A DNA stretch of 8,077 nt. Source: Sphingomonas sp. Its GTDB lineage: Bacteria > Pseudomonadota > Alphaproteobacteria > Sphingomonadales > Sphingomonadaceae. This document shows positions 1 through 5,052 of this stretch, in pieces. The translations under genes were made by a program, and so were the position numbers. The first letter of the stretch is position 1; every line of letters begins with the position of its first letter. Where the stretch lies: assembly GCA_030146605.1 (NCBI GenBank), contig JASLBO010000306.1:1-8077 (forward strand). Reading direction: 5' to 3'. A model generated the notes under the pieces. It had not been told where the DNA came from and ran no database searches. It worked only from the letters and a program-made list of their open reading frames with translations.

Positions 1-698
1 ACCACGTCGTTGTGGAAGGCGCCCGCGGCGATCGCCTCGTCCGACTGGCGGACGAACAGGGTCCGCGCCGGATCGAGGCCATGACGTCGCGCGATCGCGG
101 CGCTGGCATCGGGATGCTGGCGGGCGGGAAAGGGGCCGCCCGACTTGCCATAGACGAAGATCTCGATCCCGGGTGCGTCGTGCGCCGCTGCCAGCCGCAT
201 GTGATTGGCCGCGCCTTCGTCGCCGAACGGGGCGGGGACGGGGGCGTGCACCGCGAAGGCGGGGTTGGCGAAGGCGAGGCGAAGCTGGGCCAGCGTCTCG
301 GGCCATTCATGGCTGCGATGCGCAAGCGTCGCGAGGTTGGCGACGGTGAGATGGCAGCGCCCGTCGGCGGTATCGGGCGCGGGCGAGACGGTTGCGGCGT
401 TGGCCGCCCACATCGGCGAGGCGGACAGCGCCTGCGCCTGCAGATGCGCCGGCGCGGCGGCGAAATCCACGGCCAGGCCGGCGAGCCAGCGATGATCGGG
501 CCGGGCATGGGGCAGGAGAATGCCCTGCGTCAGCCCCAGCCTCAGGTTCGCGCGCATCTTGGCGACGCCCTGGAGCGCGGCGGCGCGCGGGTTCGCGGTG
601 CGCCCGCAATTGCGCGTCGCGGCAAGATTGCCGGGGCTCAGCCCCGCATAATTATGGCTCGGGCCGACGATGCCGTCGAAGTTGATTTCGGCGAGCAT
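1..698 (-). CDS. astB: N-succinylarginine dihydrolase AstB, N-terminal part (cut by the left edge)
   Basis: This is the second enzyme of the arginine succinyltransferase (AST) pathway. It hydrolyses N2-succinylarginine to N2-succinylornithine, two ammonia and CO2 in the cytoplasm. The minus-strand reading frame is open from ATG 698 to the window edge (232 codons; the E. coli protein is about 447). The start MLAEINFDGIVGPSHNYAGL and the following ANPRAAALQGVAKM and QGILLPHARP segments match the AstB N-terminus closely. The family's catalytic triad is Glu-His-Cys (E. coli E174, H248, C365). The Glu is visible in GDEGAANHM (E161) and the His in FHNDVV (H229); the Cys would lie outside the window. 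The gene is 117 bases downstream of astA on the same strand and is probably co-transcribed. Its ribosome-binding site lies inside a palindromic repeat. No frameshift is seen in the visible part. Confidence 0.95.
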   Translation of the reverse strand, partial: MLAEINFDGIVGPSHNYAGLSPGNLAATRNCGRTANPRAAALQGVAKMRANLRLGLTQGILLPHARPDHRWLAGLAVDFAAAPAHLQAQALSASPMWAANAATVSPAPDTADGRCHLTVANLATLAHRSHEWPETLAQLRLAFANPAFAVHAPVPAPFGDEGAANHMRLAAAHDAPGIEIFVYGKSGGPFPARQHPDASAAIARRHGLDPARTLFVRQSDEAIAAGAFHNDV

Positions 699-701
699 CA
701 G

Positions 702-710
702 CCCCTCCCC
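702..710 (-). promoter_or_regulatory. ribosome-binding site of astB, inside a repeat arm
   Basis: Read on the minus strand, GGGGAGGGG ends three bases before ATG 698. It is the only purine-rich Shine-Dalgarno-like stretch there. It is also one strand of the 702-735 repeat arm. It can pair locally with the rest of that arm (UGAA loop, one G-U pair) or with the distant arm at 771-805, so it may be occluded in the mRNA. The sequence and pairing are visible; the regulatory effect is inferred. Confidence 0.5.
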
Positions 711-805
711 TTCAGGGAAGGGGTTGGGGTGGGGCAGTGCCGCAGGCGTATGGCTCGGTGAGACGGACAGGCCCCACCCCAAACCCCTCCCCTGAAGGGG
801 AGGGG
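702..805. repeat. long C/G-rich inverted repeat between astA and astB
   Basis: The arm at 702-735 and the arm at 771-805 are reverse complements over about 34 bases, apart from one mismatch and one single-base gap. They are separated by a 35-base spacer. Each arm is itself palindromic: CCCCTCCCC, a 4-base loop, then GGGGAGGGG, perfect in the right arm and with one mismatch in the left. The pair nearly fills the 117-base space between astA and astB. I believe similar C/G-rich palindromes are common between genes in sphingomonads, but I could not count copies. Confidence 0.85.
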
Positions 806-810
806 TTTTT
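781..810 (+). terminator. intrinsic-terminator-like hairpin, plus-strand orientation
   Basis: On the plus strand a perfect 9-bp stem (784-792 with 797-805) around a TGAA loop is followed by five T (806-810). AAA at 781-783 can extend the stem by three pairs. This has the shape of a rho-independent terminator for plus-strand transcripts, yet no plus-strand gene precedes it here. In the minus direction of the ast operon the stem is followed by only three T. It may only be part of the repeat, or it may stop antisense transcription towards astA. Confidence 0.35.
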
Positions 811-815
811 CGGGG

Positions 816-1826
816 TCACCGCGCGACATGGAGCACCTCGTCACCGGCCGCGATGTCGAGTGCCTTTGCGCACCCGTCATCGATCGCAACGCCTTCGTCG
901 CGCACCTCGACCCGCCCATAGGCGACGCGGAAATCGCCCAGCCGCCCGGCGGCGAGCATTGCCGGGGCACCGCCATCCGCAATTGCAGCGACCGTCGCGG
1001 TCTTCGCCTCGCGGATCGTGCGGACCTGGTCGGTGCGCGCGGTCATCGTCGGGCCGCCGTCGAAGATGTCGACGTATTTTTCGAACGCAAAGCCTTCATT
1101 CTCGAGCATCCGCATCGCGGCACGGCCCGAGGGGTGGGGCAGGCCGATCACCGAGCGGGCGCTCTCCTGGAGCATCGCGGTGTAGATCGGATGCTTGGGC
1201 ATCAGATCGGCGATGAACTGGTTGCCGTGGCTCGCATTGAATTCGTCGGCCTGCTGGAAGTTCATCCCGAAGAAGCGCCCGGCGACGCCGTCCCAGAAGG
1301 GCGATCCGCCGGCTTCGTCGATCACCCCGCGCAATTCGGCGAGGATGCGCTCGGCGAAGCGCGCGCGGTGGCGGGCGATGAACAGATAGCGGCTGCGCGC
1401 GAGCAGCATGCCGAGCCCGCCGGCCCGCTCGCCGGGGTGGAGGAACAGTCCGCCAACCTCGCTCGATCCCTCGAGATCGTTGACCAAGCTGAGGATTTCA
1501 GCGCGAAAAGTTCGGCTGAGTTCCTGGCTGTGCTTGGTGACGGTGCCCATCCGGTAGCTGTAGAACGGCCAATGCTGGCCGACATGGGTGAAGATCTGGC
1601 AGGTGCCGCGGACTTCGCCGGTCTCGGCATTTTCGAGCACCAGCACGAACAGATCGTCGAACAGCCCCTCCTCGACACGTGCGAAGGCGGCGTGGCTCCG
1701 CACCAGTTTGGCGCGCAGCGCATCCTTTTCGGGCGGCAGATTGGTGAAGCCGCCGCCGGTGAGCTTGGCCATCTCGTAGAGCGGCTGGAGATCCTCGTCG
1801 CGCGCGGCGCGGATGCGGAAGGTCAT
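816..1826 (-). CDS. astA: arginine N-succinyltransferase AstA
   Basis: AstA catalyses the first step of the AST pathway, transferring succinyl from succinyl-CoA to the alpha-amino group of arginine (cytoplasmic, GNAT-like fold). The product is 336 residues, close to the E. coli enzyme (344). Family segments are visible in order: MTFRIRAARDEDLQPLYEMA at the N-terminus, then LTGGGFTNLPP (22-32). VGGLFLHPGERAGGLGMLL (124-142) resembles the CoA-binding loop region. ELRGVIDEAGGSPFWDGVA (164-182), RFFGMNFQQAD, LMPKHPIYT (208-216) and YVDIFDGGPT (251-260) follow. ATG 1826 was chosen over longer in-frame starts because the protein begins exactly as the family does and because this start overlaps the upstream hydrolase stop in an ATGA, typical of translational coupling. 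I see no truncation or missing block. Confidence 0.97.
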   Translation of the reverse strand: MTFRIRAARDEDLQPLYEMAKLTGGGFTNLPPEKDALRAKLVRSHAAFARVEEGLFDDLFVLVLENAETGEVRGTCQIFTHVGQHWPFYSYRMGTVTKHSQELSRTFRAEILSLVNDLEGSSEVGGLFLHPGERAGGLGMLLARSRYLFIARHRARFAERILAELRGVIDEAGGSPFWDGVAGRFFGMNFQQADEFNASHGNQFIADLMPKHPIYTAMLQESARSVIGLPHPSGRAAMRMLENEGFAFEKYVDIFDGGPTMTARTDQVRTIREAKTATVAAIADGGAPAMLAAGRLGDFRVAYGRVEVRDEGVAIDDGCAKALDIAAGDEVLHVAR

Positions 1827-3031
1827 GGCCGGCCTCGCTCGGCGATGCGCAGGATGGTCAGCGCCGACAATGCGGCGCGCTCGGGCAGGCTTTCGGGGAT
1901 CAGAAATTCCTCCGCTGAATGAATCGCGCCGCCGCGCGCGCCCATCGTGTCGACCACGGGGACGCCGCACGCGGCGATGTTGTTGCCGTCGCACACGCCG
2001 CCGGTGGCCTTCCACGCGACGGGGATGCCGAGATCGCCGCCGGCCTCGCGGACGAGTTCGAACAGCCGTTCCGCCCCGGGATCGAGCGGCTTGGGCGGAC
2101 GGTTGAAGCTGCCATGCACCTCGACCCGTACATCGTGCGACGCCATGACGTCACTCGCGGCGCGCTCGATCGCCGCTCTGGCCAGCGAGATGCACCATTC
2201 GTCGCGCGGGCGGAAATTGACGCGCAGGATTGCTAGATCGGGAACGACATTGTTGGGCCCGCCGCCGTCGATCCGCGCCGGATTGACCGCGAGCCCCGGT
2301 GCCTTCGCCTCGGCCAGCCGCACCGCCAGCGCCGCGGCGGCGACCAGCGCGTTGCGGCCTTCCTCGGGGTTGCGCCCGGCATGCGCGCTGCGGCCACGAA
2401 CGACCAGCGAGAAATTGCCGGTGCCCCCGCGCGCGCCGGCGAGCGTGCCGTCGGGCAATGCAGGCTCATAGGTCAGTGCCGCGACCTTGCCGCGCGCGGC
2501 GCCTTCGATCAGCCCGCGCGACGCGAAGGAGCCGGTCTCCTCGTCCGAATTGATCAGCACTTCATAGCCGAGCCGGCCGGCCAGCGGGCTCGCCTCGACT
2601 GCCTCGAGCGCGGCGAGCATCAATGCGAGGCCACCTTTCATGTCCGCGGCGCCGGGGGCGTTGAAGCGGCCATCGTCGAGCCAGCGCCCGGTCTGGAACG
2701 GGTGATCCACGCCGAACACGGTGTCCATATGGCCGGTGAATAGCATCTGCACGGGGGCTCCGGGCCGCACCGCGAGGTGGAGATGTCGCCCGTGGCCGAT
2801 CGCCTCGACGCGGCCGTCGGGGGTGACGCTTTCCGCCGGCGCGGGATCGACCAGTGCGAGATGCCCGGGCAGCACCGAGAAGGAATCGGCGAGCGCATCG
2901 GCGATGCGCGCCAGCCCGGCGAGGTTGCGTGTGCCGCTGTTGATCGCGGTCCATGCCTCGGTGCGCGCGAGCATCGGCGCCTGTGCGACATGCTCGATCG
3001 CCGCCTGTTCGATGCTGGAGAGCCCGCTCAT
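1823..3031 (-). CDS. M20-family metallohydrolase, carboxypeptidase G2-like; candidate succinylglutamate desuccinylase
   Basis: This is a 402-residue zinc amidohydrolase of the M20 peptidase/ArgE/DapE/CPG2 superfamily. The two-zinc site can be read directly: H101 in TGHMDTVFG with D103, D130 in PGAADMKGG, the general base E164 and ligand E165 in NSDEETGS, E189 in YEPA, and H371 in IHSAEEF. Spacings from H101 to D130 (29), D130 to E165 (35) and E165 to E189 (24) equal those of Pseudomonas carboxypeptidase G2 as I recall its ligands (H112, D141, E176, E200). The dimerisation domain is about 205-315, starting near GNFSLVVRGRSAHAGRNPEE. There is no signal peptide, so it should be cytoplasmic. Its stop overlaps the astA start by four bases, which ties it to arginine catabolism. 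The substrate is not shown by the sequence. N-succinylglutamate (the AstE role) is an inference; an acyl-ornithine or acyl-glutamate substrate is possible. No clear Shine-Dalgarno precedes ATG 3031. Confidence 0.9.
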   Translation of the reverse strand: MSGLSSIEQAAIEHVAQAPMLARTEAWTAINSGTRNLAGLARIADALADSFSVLPGHLALVDPAPAESVTPDGRVEAIGHGRHLHLAVRPGAPVQMLFTGHMDTVFGVDHPFQTGRWLDDGRFNAPGAADMKGGLALMLAALEAVEASPLAGRLGYEVLINSDEETGSFASRGLIEGAARGKVAALTYEPALPDGTLAGARGGTGNFSLVVRGRSAHAGRNPEEGRNALVAAAALAVRLAEAKAPGLAVNPARIDGGGPNNVVPDLAILRVNFRPRDEWCISLARAAIERAASDVMASHDVRVEVHGSFNRPPKPLDPGAERLFELVREAGGDLGIPVAWKATGGVCDGNNIAACGVPVVDTMGARGGAIHSAEEFLIPESLPERAALSALTILRIAERGRP

Positions 3032-3050
3032 GATAGGCTGGTAGCGCGAA

Positions 3051-3056
3051 ATAATA
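3051..3056 (-). promoter_or_regulatory. possible -10 element for the hydrolase-astA-astB operon
   Basis: On the minus strand TATTAT lies 19 bases before ATG 3031, in an AT-rich patch that stands out from the GC-rich surroundings. It differs from the TATAAT consensus at one base. No convincing -35 box is present at the usual spacing, where repeat copy A lies instead. If real, the leader would be very short, consistent with the lack of a clear ribosome-binding site. Confidence 0.3.
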
Positions 3057-3059
3057 TTG

Positions 3060-3094
3060 CCGTCATCCCGGCGAGTGCCGGGGGGCTCATGCAG
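3060..3094 (+). repeat. 34-base palindromic repeat, diverged copy A
   Basis: It begins CCGTCATCCCGGCGAGTGCC and continues to a CTCATGC end, matching copies B and C except for several changes in the loop and second stem half. The core stem CCCGGC/GCCGGG around a GAGT loop is intact. It lies in the 108-base gap between the DUF481 gene and the M20 hydrolase gene, immediately upstream of the possible -10 element. Confidence 0.8.
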
Positions 3095-3107
3095 GACGGC
3101 TATGCAG

Positions 3108-3131
3108 TCCTCCCTCGCGCAGCGGGGAGGA
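3108..3131 (-). terminator. hairpin just downstream of the DUF481 gene
   Basis: TCCTCCC (3108-3114) pairs with GGGAGGA (3125-3131) around a 10-base loop, beginning 8 bases after the stop of the minus-strand DUF481 gene. No T-run follows in the minus direction, so it is not a canonical intrinsic terminator. It could be a 3' end-stabilising or processing hairpin, or a rho-independent-like site of low efficiency. Confidence 0.35.
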
Positions 3132-3139
3132 TTCCTGGT

Positions 3140-4033
3140 TCAGAAATCCACCACCAGCGCGGCGCGGCTGGTGGTGTCGGTGGTCTGGCGGCCAACCGGG
3201 GGCGTGCTTTCATATTGCAGCGTGTACGAGAATTGTGCCGAGAACGGCCCGAACAGCCTGGCGAGCAGCGCCGAACGGCTGGATACCGTGCTGTTGGCGT
3301 CCTGCAGATAGGCCGAGGCGTTCTGCGTCACCGAAATCGCCGGCGACAGCTTCAGCCCGAAATCCACGCTGCCGCGCGCGGCAAGGTTGCTCTCCTTCGT
3401 CTCGTCGATGAAGCGGGTGAGGCGATATGCAGGCCCGAGTTCGAGATCGAGTTTGACCTTGGGCGACTTGATCGCGCTGTAGCCGGCGCCGCTCGACAGC
3501 GACAGGCGGTCGTAAAAGCCCGAGAAGCGGTCGCTTTCATATTGCGCCGCGCCATACATATAGGCGCGGTCGTCGAACTTCCAGTTGGGCTCGTAGGCGG
3601 CGAGATAGCGTTCGCGGCTGACGACTTTCAGGCTCTCCTGATAATCGGCCTGCAGCCGCAATTTGTGACGCCATTCGAGCGCCTCGCGCTTGACTTCGAT
3701 CGCGGCGGTGATCCCGATATTTTCGGTATTGCCGGTACTGACATAGCCGCCCAGTTCGGCATGCCCCTTCACCAGATCGAAGAAGTCCGCCTCGCGGATG
3801 CGCTGGTGGGCCTTGGCGAGCCGCTCGTTGCGCCACTCGCTGGCGATCTTGACGACGAGGTCCGCGCTCGCCGGATCGGCGGTCCGCGCATATTTGACGA
3901 TCACCGCGACGTCGCCCTCGCTGCCCGAGGCGATCGCGGCCTCGAGCATCGATTTGATCGTCGGCGGGATGACCGGATCGTCGGCTGCGGTGTTGGCCAG
4001 CAGCAGCGGCAGGGAAAGCAACAGGGCACGCAT
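3140..4033 (-). CDS. DUF481 family outer-membrane protein (YdiY-like)
   Basis: The 297-residue protein begins with a short signal peptide (MRALLLSLPLLLANTAA, then DDP). A probably helical, charged segment follows at about 25-88. The DUF481 domain begins at HAELGGYVSTGNTENIGITA (91-110), the family's GxxSTGNT-like motif, and continues through YESDRFSGFYDRLSLSSGAG (165-184), rich in alternating strands. The chain ends in a terminal Phe (ALVVDF), as recognised by the BAM machinery. A beta-barrel in the outer membrane is therefore likely. E. coli YdiY is the best-known relative, but the family's function is not established. ATG 4033 was preferred to ATG 4051 because AGGGAG lies six bases before it and because it starts the signal peptide cleanly. 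The gene follows rppH by 60 bases on the same strand. Confidence 0.9.
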   Translation of the reverse strand: MRALLLSLPLLLANTAADDPVIPPTIKSMLEAAIASGSEGDVAVIVKYARTADPASADLVVKIASEWRNERLAKAHQRIREADFFDLVKGHAELGGYVSTGNTENIGITAAIEVKREALEWRHKLRLQADYQESLKVVSRERYLAAYEPNWKFDDRAYMYGAAQYESDRFSGFYDRLSLSSGAGYSAIKSPKVKLDLELGPAYRLTRFIDETKESNLAARGSVDFGLKLSPAISVTQNASAYLQDANSTVSSRSALLARLFGPFSAQFSYTLQYESTPPVGRQTTDTTSRAALVVDF

Positions 4034-4039
4034 CGCCGT

Positions 4040-4045
4040 CTCCCT
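4040..4045 (-). promoter_or_regulatory. ribosome-binding site deciding the DUF481 start
   Basis: AGGGAG on the minus strand, six bases before ATG 4033, is a good Shine-Dalgarno match. It lies inside the longer frame that would begin at ATG 4051, which has only AT-rich sequence before it. The shorter start is therefore favoured. Confidence 0.7.
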
Positions 4046-4093
4046 AGTCATATTAATAGGGCATCAAAAGGGCCGCGCGCGACGGGCCGATCG

Positions 4094-4588
4094 TTACACC
4101 CGACGAAGCGAGTCGAGCTGCCCGGCGAAAATCTCGAGCAGCCGGGCATAGAGCTCGCGCTTGAACGGTACGATGATGTCGGGGAGGTCGGCCGGCTCGG
4201 CCCAGCGCCATGCGCGGAACTCGGGTTCGGCAGTGGCGATGTTGACGTCGCTATCCTCGCCGAGGAAGCGGAACAGGAACCAGCGCTGGCGCTGCCCGCG
4301 CCATTTGCCCTTCCACACCTTGCCAATCAGATCCTCGGGCAAGTCGTAGGTCAATTCTTCGGGGGCGGCGGCGACCAGCTCGGCATGGGAGCGTTCGACG
4401 CCGGTCTCTTCCCACAATTCGCGCCATGCGGCGGCGAGCGGATCCTCGCCCGGATCGATCCCGCCCTGCGGCATCTGCCACGCCTCCAGCGTCGAATCGA
4501 GCCGCTGCCCGACGAACACGCGGCCGTCGCGATTGACGAGCATCACGCCGGCGCAGGGGCGATAGGGGAGGGAATCGGGGTTGGTCAT
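4094..4588 (-). CDS. rppH: RNA pyrophosphohydrolase (Nudix), RppH type
   Basis: The 164-residue Nudix hydrolase probably removes pyrophosphate from the 5' triphosphate end of mRNA, which starts 5'-dependent decay; dinucleoside polyphosphates are possible substrates too. The complete Nudix box runs from G42 to V64 (GGIDPGEDP, then REL with EETGV), with metal-binding glutamates E57, E60 and E61. The start YRPCAGVMLVNRDGRVFVGQ, the WQMPQGG lead-in and the later WKGKWRGQRQRWFLFRF and FRAWRWAEP segments are typical of alphaproteobacterial RppH (IalA-like) proteins. Length fits the family. There is no signal peptide. The ATG is nine bases from repeat copy B. The only Shine-Dalgarno-like bases (GGAA, minus strand) straddle the repeat end, so translation may be weak or coupled to the upstream GIY-YIG gene. 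Confidence 0.92.
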   Translation of the reverse strand: MTNPDSLPYRPCAGVMLVNRDGRVFVGQRLDSTLEAWQMPQGGIDPGEDPLAAAWRELWEETGVERSHAELVAAAPEELTYDLPEDLIGKVWKGKWRGQRQRWFLFRFLGEDSDVNIATAEPEFRAWRWAEPADLPDIIVPFKRELYARLLEIFAGQLDSLRRV

Positions 4589-4596
4589 CTAGGGTT

Positions 4597-4630
4597 CCGT
4601 CATCCCGGCGAAGGCCGGGATCTCATGCGG
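4597..4630 (+). repeat. 34-base palindromic repeat, copy B
   Basis: The sequence from CCGTCATCCCGG to CTCATGCGG contains a perfect 8-bp stem, ATCCCGGC/GCCGGGAT, around a GAAG loop. It directly abuts the GIY-YIG stop codon (4631-4633) and ends eight bases before the rppH start. It matches the reverse complement of copy C at 33 of 34 positions. Confidence 0.92.
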
Positions 4631-4918
4631 TCATTCGACTATCAGATCGAACAGGTCGCGCCACTCGGGATTCGACTGCTCGATAAGATCGATCTTCCAG
4701 TCGCGCTGCCATTGCTTAATCCGCTTCTTGCGCACGATCGCATCCTCGATGCGGTCGTGGGGCTCGGCGAGGACCACCAGCGTACAATTATACCTGGCGC
4801 AGAAGCGTGAGCCCGTGCCTTCGCGATGCTGGTGCACTCGCTGACCGAGGCGCGCGCAGACACCCGTGTACAGCACCCCTCGCGGCTTGTTGGTCATGAT
4901 GTAGGTCCACCCGCCCAT
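4631..4918 (-). CDS. small GIY-YIG nuclease-domain protein (YhbQ/UvrC-N-like), key Glu apparently replaced
   Basis: The 95-residue protein is a stand-alone GIY-YIG domain. The motif is visible as WTYIMTN (Y6) and VLYTGV (Y17-T-G), followed by the arginine in LGQRVHQH (R27) and the family's HREGTGSRF segment. The C-terminal part IKQWQRDWKIDLIEQSNPEW is typical of short alphaproteobacterial members. In relatives I recall, the helix before IKxW reads REKxIK, with the Glu aligning to the metal-binding Glu of UvrC and I-TevI. Here it reads RKKRIK, giving Lys at 64. The domain may be inactive or use another acid. ATG 4918 follows GGAGAGGGG; GTG 4921 is an alternative start adding one residue. The gene lies between inverted copies of a 34-base repeat, and rppH follows 42 bases on. 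The role is unknown; DNA nicking or repeat mobility is a guess. Confidence 0.9.
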   Translation of the reverse strand: MGGWTYIMTNKPRGVLYTGVCARLGQRVHQHREGTGSRFCARYNCTLVVLAEPHDRIEDAIVRKKRIKQWQRDWKIDLIEQSNPEWRDLFDLIVE

Positions 4919-4933
4919 CACCCCCTCTCCGGT

Positions 4934-4953
4934 ATCTCGGCGAAGCCGGAAAT
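4934..4953 (+). repeat. probable decayed copy of the palindromic repeat core
   Basis: ATCTCGGCGAAGCCGGAAAT differs from the copy C core (read on the minus strand) by three substitutions and one missing base, and it keeps a CGGC/GCCG stem. It lies between the GIY-YIG start and copy C. Chance similarity in GC-rich DNA cannot be excluded. Confidence 0.4.
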
Positions 4954-4992
4954 ATCGGGCGAGCGGACCATATTTGTTCCATTTCGGCCAAC

Positions 4993-5026
4993 CCGCATGA
5001 GATCCCGGCTTTCGCCGGGATGACGG
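4993..5026 (-). repeat. 34-base palindromic repeat, copy C
   Basis: This is the reverse complement of copy B with one difference, located in the loop. The 8-bp stem ATCCCGGC/GCCGGGAT encloses TTTC as read on the plus strand. It lies 27 bases before the chosen start of the deacetylase-family gene and contains an alternative in-frame ATG (5020) that I do not favour. Confidence 0.92.
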
Positions 5027-5052
5027 AGAGGAGTAAGGGGAGAGGGAAGCCC

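Larger units (their letters stand above)
4597..5026. mobile_element. candidate repeat-bounded unit carrying a GIY-YIG gene
   Basis: Copies B and C lie in inverted orientation at the two ends of a 430-base segment whose only gene is the GIY-YIG nuclease-like CDS. The end repeats are identical at 33 of 34 bases. This resembles a small mobile cassette or a repeat-plus-nuclease pair, comparable in layout to REP sequences flanking a RAYT gene. I see no flanking target-site duplication and no transposase. Mobility is therefore an inference from layout alone. Confidence 0.4.

Noticed and set aside
12..761. 249-codon open frame on the plus strand at the left edge
   Set aside because: It lies antisense to astB, whose minus-strand translation matches the family clearly.
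828..1922. 364-codon open frame on the plus strand opposite astA
   Set aside because: It is a shadow of astA and the end of the hydrolase gene; its translation has no family resemblance.
1827..2015. Longer N-terminus for AstA from in-frame ATG 2015
   Set aside because: The extra 63 residues are Arg-rich, overlap the hydrolase coding region and are absent from the family. ATG 1826 gives the expected start and an ATGA overlap.
2777..4810. 677-codon open frame on the plus strand
   Set aside because: It runs antisense across four well-recognised minus-strand genes and their repeats. The translation is low-complexity Arg/Gly/Ala-rich with no recognisable domain. GC-rich codon bias makes such long antisense frames common.
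3060..5026. CRISPR array made of the 34-base repeats
   Set aside because: The copies are irregularly spaced, in both orientations and in separate intergenic gaps, with genes between them. They are dispersed palindromes, not an array.
4589..5040. Target-site duplication around the GIY-YIG unit
   Set aside because: The bases just outside 4597 and 5026 were compared directly and no convincing direct repeat was found.
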